The translations under genes were made by a program, and so were the position numbers. A DNA stretch of 64,000 nt from an uncultured Rhizobiaceae bacterium. Its GTDB lineage: Bacteria; Pseudomonadota; Alphaproteobacteria; Rhizobiales; Rhizobiaceae. Under the pieces are notes generated by a model, which did no database searches, was not told the origin of the DNA, and saw only the letters and a list, made by a program, of their open reading frames with translations. The stretch covers positions 310,001 through 374,000 of the forward strand of contig CATQIJ010000013.1 in the NCBI GenBank assembly GCA_958296345.1, written 5' to 3'. Below, piece by piece: positions 32,969 through 44,897 of this stretch (positions are counted from its first letter, which is position 1; every line of letters begins with the position of its first letter).

Positions 32969-35446
32969 CTATGAGCGCATCTTTTCACCTTCAGGGTCAT
33001 ACATCGCTTCGCCTTGCACTTCCGCCTTACAAAGCTCACCTAAAATTTCCACATCAAAGCTAGTGCCAGATGCAGAATACTCTGTGTCGACATAGGCCAT
33101 CGCCATTGATTTTTTGACATGATGTGCATATCCGCCTGAGGTGATGTAACCGATAGCTTTGCCATCTTTTAATACCGCTTCATCAAGTGTCACGTCGATA
33201 TCGGTATCAATGATTAGAGTAACTAGCTTTCTTGCAACGCCTTCTGTTTTGAATTTCAGAGTTGCGTCTTTACCGATAAAATCTTTTTTCCAATTTATGA
33301 AAACATCCATACCACTTTCGATGGCATTAAAATCAGGTCGAAATTCTAACCCCCATGCACCCCAACCTTTTTCAAGTCTGAGTGACATGAGTGTGCGGTT
33401 ACCATACCAGCGATATTCAAGATCAGCGCCCGCTTCTTCAATCGCCTCGCTTAACAAAAGAAGATACTGAGGCCTGCAATAGATTTCATATCCAAGCTCA
33501 CCAGAGAAGCTAATGCGATTTAATATTACGGGAACACCTCCCACAAATGTTTCGCATGTATCTCTAAATCTCATACCTTCGGCAGAGACATCCTTACGCG
33601 TGATTTTTTGTAGAAGCTCGCGTGATTTTGGGCCCGCTAAACCGACGCCATGCCAATCTCCTGTTTGGTTTTGATGGTTGACTCCGTCTGGCAAAGTCTT
33701 TGCCCAAAACCGCGAATGCGCATCTTGCATTGCGCCTGATCCAAACAGCATGAAGTGCTCATCGCCCAAACATGCGATTGTTAAATCTCCGTAGAGACGG
33801 CCTTTTTCAGTTAGCATTGGTGATAATGTGATGCGCCCAGGTTTTGGCACATAGCCTGCCATGGTTTTATCTAACCACTCACGTGCACCGGTTCCTTTAA
33901 TTTCATGTTTAGCAAAGTTAGCAAGTTCAATACCAGCAACGCCTGTTCGTACTGCTTTGCAGTCACGCGCAACATAATCATGTGAGCGATTACGCTCAAA
34001 CATTGGATCTTCCCAAGCATCATCTGGTGTATCTGCAAACCAAAGTACATGTTCAAGTCCAAACGCTTGTCCCATACGTGCGCCTTTTGCGATCAGACGA
34101 TCATAAAGTGCGGTCGTTTGTTGGCGACGGCCTTTTGGTAGAGTTTCATTTGGAAACGTCATGACAAAACGGCGTTCATAATTTTCAGTTGATTTTACCG
34201 TTCCCCAATCAGGCGATGCCCATTTACCAAAACGTGCCACATCCATCGCCCAAACATCGATTGATGGTTCTCCATCAATCATCCATTCAGCCATGGTTAG
34301 ACCAACACCCCCACCTTGACAGAAGCCTGCCATTACACCGACAGCACACCAATAATTATGCATACCTGGAACAGGGCCAATCATCGGGTTACCATCTGGG
34401 CCAAATGTGAAAGGACCATTGATAGACTGACGAATGCCTGCATTTGCCATTGCAGGGATACGCTCAAAACCTAACTCTAAACGTTCAGCAATGCGTTCTA
34501 AATCTGGCTGTAATAATTCATGCCCGAAATCCCAAGGCGTACCGTCTACTTTCCACGGCGTGCCTTTTGGCTCATATGTACCCAGCAACATGCCGTCGCG
34601 TTCCTGACGAAAATATAGATTTGCTTCATAATCAAACCCACATGGAAGCCTGTGATCTGCTGCCGCAACCTCATCGATCTTTTCAGTTAATAGATAGTGA
34701 TGCTCCATCGGTTGCACTGGCAGGCTCAGTCCAGCCATTTGACCTACTTCCCGCGCCCATAGACCGCCGCAGTTAACAATATGTTCTGCTATCACAGTGC
34801 CGCGTTCAGTCGTTACTTCCCACTGCCCATCAGGCCTTTGTTTTGTCGCTGTTACACCTGTATGTGTAAAATATTGCCCGCCATAATGACGCGCCGCCTT
34901 TGCAAAGGCATAAGTTGTGCCTGAGGGATCTAAATCACCATCTTGATCATCCCAAAGCGCTGCATGGTAATATTTTGGGTCAATCAGTGGATGACGTTCC
35001 GCTACTTCTTCAGGGCTAATAAACTCTTGGTCTAAACCCATATAACGTGCTTTTGACCGCTCTCGCTTTAGATAGTCATACCAAGTTTTATTTGACGCTA
35101 AATAAAACCCGCCCGTTAAGTTTAGACCTACGGATTGCCCTGAAAGCTCTTCAATCTCTTTGTAAAGATTAATCGTATAACTTTGCAATCTTGATATATT
35201 GGGGTCTGACGATATCGTATGAATTTGACCGGCAGCATGCCAACTTGACCCAGAAGTAAGCTCATCACGCTCCAGTAAGATCGTATCTTTCCAACCGAAT
35301 TTTGCCAGATGAAATAAAATGGAACAACCAACAACGCCGCCACCAATAACTACACATTGTGCATGACTTGGCAAAGATTTTTTACTTGTCCCTGTCTCGT
35401 CTTTTTGAATGTTCAATGTGGATTGCGCTAATTGGTCGATCGCCAT
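32969..35446 (-). CDS. GcvT-domain FAD-dependent oxidoreductase (dimethylglycine/sarcosine dehydrogenase-like)
   Basis: 825 aa; CVVIGGGVVGCSILFHLAK FAD motif, TSGSSWHAAGQIH, C-terminal GcvT-like domain. Confidence 0.92.
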   Translation of the reverse strand: MAIDQLAQSTLNIQKDETGTSKKSLPSHAQCVVIGGGVVGCSILFHLAKFGWKDTILLERDELTSGSSWHAAGQIHTISSDPNISRLQSYTINLYKEIEELSGQSVGLNLTGGFYLASNKTWYDYLKRERSKARYMGLDQEFISPEEVAERHPLIDPKYYHAALWDDQDGDLDPSGTTYAFAKAARHYGGQYFTHTGVTATKQRPDGQWEVTTERGTVIAEHIVNCGGLWAREVGQMAGLSLPVQPMEHHYLLTEKIDEVAAADHRLPCGFDYEANLYFRQERDGMLLGTYEPKGTPWKVDGTPWDFGHELLQPDLERIAERLELGFERIPAMANAGIRQSINGPFTFGPDGNPMIGPVPGMHNYWCAVGVMAGFCQGGGVGLTMAEWMIDGEPSIDVWAMDVARFGKWASPDWGTVKSTENYERRFVMTFPNETLPKGRRQQTTALYDRLIAKGARMGQAFGLEHVLWFADTPDDAWEDPMFERNRSHDYVARDCKAVRTGVAGIELANFAKHEIKGTGAREWLDKTMAGYVPKPGRITLSPMLTEKGRLYGDLTIACLGDEHFMLFGSGAMQDAHSRFWAKTLPDGVNHQNQTGDWHGVGLAGPKSRELLQKITRKDVSAEGMRFRDTCETFVGGVPVILNRISFSGELGYEIYCRPQYLLLLSEAIEEAGADLEYRWYGNRTLMSLRLEKGWGAWGLEFRPDFNAIESGMDVFINWKKDFIGKDATLKFKTEGVARKLVTLIIDTDIDVTLDEAVLKDGKAIGYITSGGYAHHVKKSMAMAYVDTEYSASGTSFDVEILGELCKAEVQGEAMYDPEGEKMRS

Positions 35447-35591
35447 GAGATTCCCTTAACAAGATACATTAATTACCGAGGGGCTGTAGAGCTTCAGCCT
35501 AAGTAATTATATGGTTTAATTAATACAAGTTATGAGGGTTTCGTTTTATTCACATTACCTGTCAGCGCCAAATTGGTTCGTGCCTGAATTA

Positions 35592-36272
35592 TTAAGCAGC
35601 TATATCTTTTTTCACAAAACGAAGATGGCCTGTTTTTACCCAGACTTTTGCCCCTCGATCACCAACTGTTGCTTTTAGACTACTACCGATCGGAATGCGC
35701 AACCAAGAATGCTTTTTAAGCGTATCATCACCTTCTTTAAAATCTCCATCAAGTACGAGCAATTCTATACCGCCATTATCTTGAAGTATGGTTTCTTGAC
35801 CAGCTGACCATTCCTCAAGTCGAACATCTTCTCTCTCATCTTTGAAAAGTGGTTTGATTGTTACACCGTCACGACCCTCAACTTTAACCGCTTCAATATT
35901 ATCAAATGAGACTTTGACGCCTATACGATCTTTTGGATCAAACTGCCAAAGTTTTACGAAAATTACGCAGCCCTCATCTGAACCTGGGGTATGACTTGAT
36001 TCTGGTGGGTTACGAATATAAGAGCCAGTTGGAAAATCTCCGTGCTCATCTTGAAAAACGCCATCAAGTACAATGAACTCTTCGCCGCCAGTATGGACAT
36101 GTGCTGAGAAATGGCTGTCAGGATCGTAACTTACTATTGATGTCGCATGGCCACTTTCTGCGCCCATACGATCCAACATACGGCGTTTTACGCCTTTCAT
36201 GCGTGTTTCAATCCAGTCAATTTCTGGCCCATGTAAAACAACACGCTGTGAAAAGTCTGCATTTACATCCAT
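35592..36272 (-). CDS. ChrR-like cupin protein
   Basis: HFSAHVHTGGEEFIVLDGVFQDEHGDFPTGSYIRNPPESSHTP; second cupin-like half. Confidence 0.85.
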   Translation of the reverse strand: MDVNADFSQRVVLHGPEIDWIETRMKGVKRRMLDRMGAESGHATSIVSYDPDSHFSAHVHTGGEEFIVLDGVFQDEHGDFPTGSYIRNPPESSHTPGSDEGCVIFVKLWQFDPKDRIGVKVSFDNIEAVKVEGRDGVTIKPLFKDEREDVRLEEWSAGQETILQDNGGIELLVLDGDFKEGDDTLKKHSWLRIPIGSSLKATVGDRGAKVWVKTGHLRFVKKDIAA

Positions 36273-36346
36273 AATCTTTCTCCATCTTAAAGCAATTAAT
36301 ATTTCTTCATATAATATAAGAGAGCCATGATAATAATTGAAATCAC

Positions 36347-37375
36347 TTAATCGAGCTTTTTGGTTGAAGCTCTTTTTATAAACTCAAGTTCGATTGACTC
36401 AACAAACTGTTTTGGTGGCATTCCAGTTTCACTCATCAACAATAATGTATCTGCGGCTTTTGTCCCAATGCGATTGGCTGGTAGTCGCACGGTTGTAAGC
36501 GCAGGTTCTAAATGTTCTGAACCGCCAAAATCGCCAATACCAACAATAGATACATCTTCTGGCACTTTGATACCTAAATTTTGACATGCATAAAGTACAC
36601 CATGCGCAATAATGTCATTACAGCAAATGAATGCTGTTGGTGGATTTTCTGATAGAACTGATTTTGCCATACGTTTAGCTGCGCCCACATCATAAAAACA
36701 CGAGAGCAAGCGATGTTTGGGAATATTTAGGTTATTTTCCAGAGTTACATCTAGGGCGCCTTTTAGACGATCTCTTGCGCGATCATTGGATTGAGTTTCT
36801 GGAAACACAAACGCTATATCTTTATGCCCTAACTTTACAATGTGTTGGGCAACTAAACGCCCTGCCTCATAATTATCTGCACCAACACAAGGGATTTTTG
36901 AATCTTCATGATAATTCCATACTGAAATTACAGGCACATCACGCTGAGCAAGCATGTTAAAAGGCACAGCTTCATGATCAAAGCCAATCAAGGCTATCCC
37001 ATCAATTCTTCGCTCTAATAATGAACGTACGATTGCTGTTTCCATAGCAAGTTCATATCCATGCGCTGCAATTAACATGGTTCTATCTTTTTCTTGAAGT
37101 CTGGCTGAAAACGCCTCAATTAATTCAGCAAAAATAGCGTTATCAATGGTGGGAACAATCAATCCAAAAGTGCCAGAAAATCCGTGATGTAATGTACCAG
37201 CCATACGATCACGAATGTACCCTAGATCTGCAGCTGCCTTTTCTACCCGATTGCGAGTTGGCCCCTTAACAATTTCTGGTGAGTTATAAAACCTCGAAAC
37301 TGTTGCAGGGGAGACACCTGCTAATTTGGCAACTTCAATTATGCCGGGCGCTCCTTTTCTTGACCTTACTCTCAT
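36347..37375 (-). CDS. LacI family transcriptional regulator
   Basis: IIEVAKLAGVSPATVSRFYNSPEIV HTH. Confidence 0.93.
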   Translation of the reverse strand: MRVRSRKGAPGIIEVAKLAGVSPATVSRFYNSPEIVKGPTRNRVEKAAADLGYIRDRMAGTLHHGFSGTFGLIVPTIDNAIFAELIEAFSARLQEKDRTMLIAAHGYELAMETAIVRSLLERRIDGIALIGFDHEAVPFNMLAQRDVPVISVWNYHEDSKIPCVGADNYEAGRLVAQHIVKLGHKDIAFVFPETQSNDRARDRLKGALDVTLENNLNIPKHRLLSCFYDVGAAKRMAKSVLSENPPTAFICCNDIIAHGVLYACQNLGIKVPEDVSIVGIGDFGGSEHLEPALTTVRLPANRIGTKAADTLLLMSETGMPPKQFVESIELEFIKRASTKKLD

Positions 37376-37430
37376 TAGAAATCTCCATCCTCCCTAGAAT
37401 ATCTTTCTACATAACTGCAAAAACTTAAAA

Positions 37431-37444
37431 TGAAAACGTTTGCA
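37431..37444. promoter_or_regulatory. Putative LacI-family operator
   Basis: TGAAAACGTTTGCA, near-palindrome around central CG, between divergent lacI-type gene and tctA. Confidence 0.6.
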
Positions 37445-37490
37445 TTTTTATTTTCACGAATTAACTTTAAGGATGGAGGAGTAAACGAAC

Positions 37491-39002
37491 ATGGAATTTT
37501 TAAGTTATTTTGGCGGTGTTTTTGAACCTACTGCTTTCTTGCTATTGCTCGGGGGAACAATCGGCGGGCTAATTTTGGGCGCGACGCCAGGCTTATCGCC
37601 AACTATGGCGGTAGCACTTTTAATTCCATTTACATTTCACTTATCACCGACACAGGGGCTTATTTTGCTGGGGGCGGCATATACATCTACTGTGGCTGGG
37701 GGGGCGGTAAGTGCTATTCTTCTTAAAATCCCAGGGGCGCCAGCCAATATAGCTACTGCTTTAGACGGCAATGCTATGGCAAAAAATGGTGAGGGAGCTC
37801 GGGCGCTCCACCTATCTTTCCTTTCATCAGGGATAGGTGGAGTAATCGGCGTACTACTTTTAATCTTCCTAACGCCTATACTGGCGCAATGGGCGCTTGC
37901 GTTTGGGCCATCACATCTATTCTGGATGGCTATTTTAGGTGTAACCGTAATCGGGTCACTTGATTCCAAATCATTTGTAAAAGGATTACTCTCTGGTTGT
38001 ATTGGCCTTTGGCTCTCCATGATTGGTTTTGATGATAATCTTGGTGCGCAACGATTTATATTCTCTGACGCGCTTACGGGCGGAATTAATATTATTGCCG
38101 CGCTCATTGGGCTGTTTGCTATTCCACAAGTGTTGGATATGTTTGCGAAAGGCCGCTCCAATTCCGTTATTGAAGCAATTGAAGTCCCTAAGCAAAAATT
38201 CATGGATTCACTTAAAGAAATTTCTCGTAGTGGACGTTCACTTTCTATTGGTACTGTTTTTGGTAGCATTATTGGTCTTATTCCGGGCGTTGGTGGACAA
38301 ATTGCAGGTCTTGTTGCTTATGACCAAGCAAAAAAGTTTTCTCCTGAAAAGGAAAAATTCGGCACTGGTCACCCAGAAGGCTTAATTGCAGCTGAATCTG
38401 CTAATAACGCAATGGTAGGCCCTTCGCTTGTACCATTGCTCACGCTATCAATTCCTGGCAGTCCAACTGCTGCAGTTTTATTGGGCGGCCTTATCATTCA
38501 CGGTATTTTTCCCGGCTCTGATCTTTTTGATAATCACCCAGAGGTTGCTTGGACATTCATCAACTCAATGTTGATCGGTCAAATTTTGATGGTGATATTT
38601 GGTATTTATACCGCAACTTGGGCGGCAAGAATTGCACGCGCACCTGTGCCAATTATGGCTGCTGCTGTTATGGTGCTGGCACTCTTTGGCGCTTATTCAG
38701 TTCAACAATCCATGGGTGATGTTTACGTGATGCTGTCACTAGGAGTTGGCATGTTCTTCCTTGAGAAATTTGGTTTTTCTGCAGCACCTCTTGTGCTTGG
38801 GCTTATTCTTGGACCAATTGCTGAATCAAACTTCACAACAGGCTCATTGATTGCAAATGCACAAAATGGACCAGTCGAATATTTCATGACGGGCACGCTT
38901 AACATCTTCCTGATCGTCCTTGTCCTAGCTTCTGTTTTTTATAGCTTCTGGTCAAATATGATGCATGGCAAAGCTGCTAAGTCAGAAGGAGCAACATCAT
39001 GA
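37491..39002 (+). CDS. tctA: Tripartite tricarboxylate transporter large permease (TctA family)
   Basis: GLILGATPGLSPTMAVALLIPFTFHL; 503 aa multi-TM. Confidence 0.92.
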   Translation: MEFLSYFGGVFEPTAFLLLLGGTIGGLILGATPGLSPTMAVALLIPFTFHLSPTQGLILLGAAYTSTVAGGAVSAILLKIPGAPANIATALDGNAMAKNGEGARALHLSFLSSGIGGVIGVLLLIFLTPILAQWALAFGPSHLFWMAILGVTVIGSLDSKSFVKGLLSGCIGLWLSMIGFDDNLGAQRFIFSDALTGGINIIAALIGLFAIPQVLDMFAKGRSNSVIEAIEVPKQKFMDSLKEISRSGRSLSIGTVFGSIIGLIPGVGGQIAGLVAYDQAKKFSPEKEKFGTGHPEGLIAAESANNAMVGPSLVPLLTLSIPGSPTAAVLLGGLIIHGIFPGSDLFDNHPEVAWTFINSMLIGQILMVIFGIYTATWAARIARAPVPIMAAAVMVLALFGAYSVQQSMGDVYVMLSLGVGMFFLEKFGFSAAPLVLGLILGPIAESNFTTGSLIANAQNGPVEYFMTGTLNIFLIVLVLASVFYSFWSNMMHGKAAKSEGATS

Positions 39003-39460
39003 CCGCTTTTCGCTTACAGCATACGATTTCATCTGGCATTGTTTTTCTTGTTGCTGCAATCATTACTTATATTAGCTTTACGCAAGAACCCGCAGATGCA
39101 TTTTTATTCCCACGGATGATTGCCATCTTCTTTATTAGTTTGGCGGCATGGAATTTTGTACGCGCTTTAACTGGCGTTGCCAAAGTTGGCGTTGGCCTTG
39201 ATATAGTTGAATTTAAGAATATTGTTCCCGGTTTAGCTGTGATGCTAATCTTCATGTTCTTTGCTGCAAAGGTGATTGGCTTCTTTCTAAGCTCAACAAT
39301 CGCCTTTATGATAATTTTTACGCTTTATGACCCTGCTCCACTAAATGATGGAAAAGCATGGATGAAGCGCCTTATCGTGACTGTCTGTTTTATGGCAGTG
39401 ATGTATTGCCTCTTCGCGTTATTGCTAAAAGTGCAGACGCCAAGCGGTATTTTGTTCTAG
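38999..39460 (+). CDS. tctB: Tripartite tricarboxylate transporter small permease (TctB family)
   Basis: 4-TM small protein overlapping tctA. Confidence 0.88.
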   Translation: MTAFRLQHTISSGIVFLVAAIITYISFTQEPADAFLFPRMIAIFFISLAAWNFVRALTGVAKVGVGLDIVEFKNIVPGLAVMLIFMFFAAKVIGFFLSSTIAFMIIFTLYDPAPLNDGKAWMKRLIVTVCFMAVMYCLFALLLKVQTPSGILF

Positions 39461-39498
39461 TCGACAGAACTTTTTGAAAACTCTGGGAGGAGATAAAT

Positions 39499-40482
39499 AT
39501 GAATAAATTATTTAAATCACTGGCAATCGGTGCAACAACTGTTGCTCTGGGTATGTCAATGTCAGCAGGTGCAACGTTTGCCGCTGATTTTCCTGATCGC
39601 CCAATTGGCGTAGCAGTATCCTATGGTGCCGGTGGCGCAACTGACTTTCAGGCTCGCATCGTAACCATGGTTGCCGGTAATGAAGATGTACTTGGTCAGC
39701 CAATTTACATTCTTAACAAACCTGGGGCTGGTGGACGTGTTGGTTGGAACTGGTTTGCAACGGAAGCTGAAGCAGATGGCTACACAATGTCTGCTTACAA
39801 CATCCCTCACTTCATCGCTCAGTCAATCAAAGGTGGCGTTAGCTACTCGGCAGACAGCTTTGAACCTATTGCAAACTGGGGCGCGGACCCTGCCGTTGTC
39901 GTTGTTGGCAAAGACAGCCAGTTTAGTACAATCAATGAGATGGTAGATTATGCAAAAGAGAACCCAGGCAAGGTAACTCTTTCTGGCGCTGGTCTTTTTG
40001 TGGGTCACCATATTGCTGCTCTTCAAATTGAAAAAGCAACAGGTGCAAAATTTGCTTACATCCCAACTAAAGGTGGCGGTGCTGCTGCAATGAAAGCTGT
40101 AATTGCTGGCGATGTACTTGGCGGTATCAATAACTTATCTGATGCGTTCCGTGCACAACAAGCTGGCAATGTGAAAATTCTTGGTGTTGCAGATGTTGAG
40201 CGTAATGCAGAATTCTTGCCAGATGTGCCTACACTTAAAGAAGCTGGCTATGACGTTGATAATGCTTCTGTGAACTTTCGTGGCCTGATGGTCAAGAAGG
40301 GCACACCACAAGCAGTTATCGATAAACTTGCAGCTAAAGTACCGGAAATGTTTGCACACAAACGTGTTGCAAAGCGTATGAAAGCTGGTGGTTCACCGAT
40401 GAAGATCATGAGTCGTGCAGAAGTACAAGCCATGTGGGCTAAGCGCCAAGAAACTCTTAAAGAGCTTCTAGCTGGTCTATAA
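39499..40482 (+). CDS. tctC: Tripartite tricarboxylate transporter substrate-binding protein (TctC family)
   Basis: FPDRPIGVAVSYGAGGATDFQARIV, signal peptide. Confidence 0.92.
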   Translation: MNKLFKSLAIGATTVALGMSMSAGATFAADFPDRPIGVAVSYGAGGATDFQARIVTMVAGNEDVLGQPIYILNKPGAGGRVGWNWFATEAEADGYTMSAYNIPHFIAQSIKGGVSYSADSFEPIANWGADPAVVVVGKDSQFSTINEMVDYAKENPGKVTLSGAGLFVGHHIAALQIEKATGAKFAYIPTKGGGAAAMKAVIAGDVLGGINNLSDAFRAQQAGNVKILGVADVERNAEFLPDVPTLKEAGYDVDNASVNFRGLMVKKGTPQAVIDKLAAKVPEMFAHKRVAKRMKAGGSPMKIMSRAEVQAMWAKRQETLKELLAGL

Positions 40483-40547
40483 AATAGCCATTAAGGCAAA
40501 TCGGGCAGGAAACCACCTGCCGATTATTTGAGTTAGAAAGTAATTAT

Positions 40548-41971
40548 ATGTCTGTTACCACAACCTCTGAAATTGATGAAATCCAACTTGTGAACGAGCT
40601 TGTTGAGCGCGCACGCGTTGCGCAAAAAGAGTTTGAAACAAATGGTAACCAAGAACGCTATGACACAGCAGCACTTGCCGCTGCATGGGCATTAATGGAT
40701 CCTGTCCGTAATGAAGAACTTGCCACTATGGCCGTTGAAATGACAGGCCTTGGCAATATCAAAGATAAGATTATAAAAAACCACCGTAAGACCCTTGGTG
40801 TCTTACGTGATATCAAACATTCAAAAACATATGGTGTTATTAGTGATGACCCTGCTACAGGCATCACCGAAATTGCTCGCCCAGTTGGCGTGGTTGGCGC
40901 TGTAGTTCCATCAACTAATCCAGTTGCAACACCTACAAATAATGCGATAAATGTACTCAAATGTGGCAATGCAGTTATTTTATCACCCTCTCCTAAGGGG
41001 GTTGCTGTTTGTGAAAAATTGCTTGGCTATATACATGAAGAGTTTGATAAAGTTGGGCTTAACCGCGATCTCGTACAGATGATTCCTGCCCCTGTTTCCA
41101 AAGTTAAAGCGCAACGATTAATGGAAGCAGTTGATATTCTAGTCGTTACAGGAAGCCAAAATAATGTGCACCGCGCTTATTCATCAGGCACGCCCGCAAT
41201 GGCGTTGGCTCAGGTAATGTAACTGTCATCATAGATGAAACAGCAGACCTTGCAGATGCGGCACGAAAAATAACCGCATCTAAAACCTTCGATAATGCTA
41301 CCTCGTGTTCATCAGAGAACGTACTTATCGTGGTGGATGAAATCCATGATACCTTCATGGCTGAATTACATAAAGCGGGTGGGCGACTATTAGATGATGC
41401 GAACACAACTAAAATCAAAGCATCGCTCTTTCAAGACGGAGGTTTGAACCGCCACATTATTGCGCGTGATATTGATCAAGTTATTGATGTTGCAGCTATT
41501 GAAGTTGAAGAAGCTGACAGCGCCAAGTTTCTACTTATTGAAGGGGCGGGTATTGGTTCTGAATACCCTGAATCTGGTGAAAAGCTTTCACTTGTTACGA
41601 CGCTTTATCATGCAAAAGATTTTGAAGATGCAAAGCACATTGCTTCGCAAGTTCTTGCCCATCAAGGCGCAGGTCATTCGGTTGGCATTCACACTAAAGA
41701 TGATAGTCGTGCGCATACACTGGGCGAAGAAATTCCAACTTGCCGGGTCATTGTTAATCAAGCGCATTGTTTTGCTACTGGTGGTTCATTTGATAACGGT
41801 ATGCCGTTCTCACTTTCTATGGGTTGCGGCACTTGGGGAGGTAATTCTATTGATGATAACTTCAACCACAAGCACCTGATGAACATCACTAAGATCGTTC
41901 GCACTATCCCAGTAAATGAACCAAAAGTCGAAGACATCTTTAGCGGGTATTGGGAGAAAGCTGGTAAATGA
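40548..41971 (+). pseudogene. Acylating aldehyde dehydrogenase, SauS-like (sulfoacetaldehyde dehydrogenase), single frameshift
   Basis: ORFs 40548..41222 and 41330..41971 join if one T is restored near 41200 (PAIGVGSGNVTVIIDE). Confidence 0.8.
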
Positions 41972-43506
41972 ACCTCCCGGTAGAAGACACTGAACAAATA
42001 AAATCACCCTCAATTTATGATGTCGTGAATGAACGCGCTGCTAAAGCCCCCGATAGCGCATTCTTGATTGACCCAGTTTCTGGCGTCGTTTTATCTTCTA
42101 GTGAAGCCCAAAAGCACATTGAAAATATTGCTGCTAATATTGAAAGCTACGGCATTCAAAAAGGCGATAGTGTAGCCTTTGCGTTTTCAAATAGCATTGA
42201 CGCAGCACTTACTATTTTAGGTATTATGTATGGGGGTTATCTGGCCGTAGCGATTAATCTTGTTGCTGGCAATTCAACCATTTCGTATGTGCTTGAACAC
42301 TCAGAAACAAAACTTGTGATTGCAGATAAAAGTGCCGAAGAGCAAGTTGCGCCGCTTGTTGCTTCTTGTGAAGCACCCGCCAAAATTATCGGCCTTTCTG
42401 ATATAAAGCCAAATGTTTCAACAACTACGAAACTTAATAGCTGCGGCACTAGTACTGATGGACTCTTGATGTACACCTCAGGCACAACAGGACGTCCTAA
42501 AGGGGTAATTCTAACCCACGCTAATCTTTTAGCTGGCGGCAAGAATACAGCGATAGCACATCAACTTTCGCAAGAGGATTGTGGCCTATGCGTTCTACCA
42601 CTTTACCATATCAATGCCGTTTGTGTTTCGCTTATGGGGTCGCTTGTTTCATATAGCAGTATAATTATCCCGCAGAAATTTTCAGTTTCAACATTCTGGG
42701 ATACAATTCGCGCACATCGCTGTAGCTGGTTTTCAGTTGTACCAACGCAGATTTCATATTTATTACATAATGCAGAAAATGAAGCTGACGATGCTAAGGG
42801 ATGTGATCAATTACGTTTTGGGCGTTCAGCTTCAGCACCGCTCTCGCCAGATATGCATGGTGCATTTGAAAAACGGTTTGGATTGCCAATCATCGAAACC
42901 ATGGGCTTAACGGAAACTGCAGCACAAATCTTATCTAATCCACTTCCTCCTGGCACAAGAAAAATTGGATCGCCTGGTGTCGCATTTGGCAACGAAGTTA
43001 AAATTGCTGATAAAGCGCAACGCGAAGTCATCCGCAATGTTGAAGGTGAAGTACTGGTACGCGGACCCAACGTCATGCGTTGTTATCTCAAGAACGAGGA
43101 AGCCACCAATGAAGCAATTACAGAAGATGGCTGGCTTCGAACTGGTGATTTAGGCAAGCAAGATGAAGAGGGTTATCTTTACATTACAGGCCGCCTCAAA
43201 GAACTCATTATTAAAGGTGGTGAAAACATTGCACCGCGAGAAGTTGATGAAGCACTTTACAGTCATCCAGATGTTATAGAAGCTGCTGCATTCCCGCTTG
43301 ATTGTCCAAACTATGGGCAATGCATTGAAGCAGGCGTCATGGTCAGTGAAGGTTCTAAACTTACCGAAGCGGATTTAATCGAAATTTGCATAGAGCAACT
43401 GGGGAAATTTAAAACACCAGACAAGATTCATTTTTTACCAGAACTCCCAAAAGGTCCATCAGGTAAAATACAGCGCATAAAGATTGCTGCATTAGTTGCT
43501 CAATAA
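41968..43506 (+). CDS. AMP-binding acyl-CoA synthetase (SauT-like candidate)
   Basis: LMYTSGTTGRPKGVILTHANL, GWLRTGDLGKQDEEGYLYITGRLKELIIKGGENIAP. Confidence 0.88.
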   Translation: MNLPVEDTEQIKSPSIYDVVNERAAKAPDSAFLIDPVSGVVLSSSEAQKHIENIAANIESYGIQKGDSVAFAFSNSIDAALTILGIMYGGYLAVAINLVAGNSTISYVLEHSETKLVIADKSAEEQVAPLVASCEAPAKIIGLSDIKPNVSTTTKLNSCGTSTDGLLMYTSGTTGRPKGVILTHANLLAGGKNTAIAHQLSQEDCGLCVLPLYHINAVCVSLMGSLVSYSSIIIPQKFSVSTFWDTIRAHRCSWFSVVPTQISYLLHNAENEADDAKGCDQLRFGRSASAPLSPDMHGAFEKRFGLPIIETMGLTETAAQILSNPLPPGTRKIGSPGVAFGNEVKIADKAQREVIRNVEGEVLVRGPNVMRCYLKNEEATNEAITEDGWLRTGDLGKQDEEGYLYITGRLKELIIKGGENIAPREVDEALYSHPDVIEAAAFPLDCPNYGQCIEAGVMVSEGSKLTEADLIEICIEQLGKFKTPDKIHFLPELPKGPSGKIQRIKIAALVAQ

Positions 43507-43590
43507 ATCTAGTTTCTTAAATTATTATTTTATCAAAACAAACTTCCGCAAAATAGATATGCTTTGCGTTTAAAAAATTAACCTTCATAG

Positions 43591-44893
<1,303 letters not shown>

Positions 44894-44897
<4 letters not shown>

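Noticed and set aside
37637-38269. 210-aa antisense ORF within tctA
   Set aside because: Shadow ORF opposite a confident membrane permease gene
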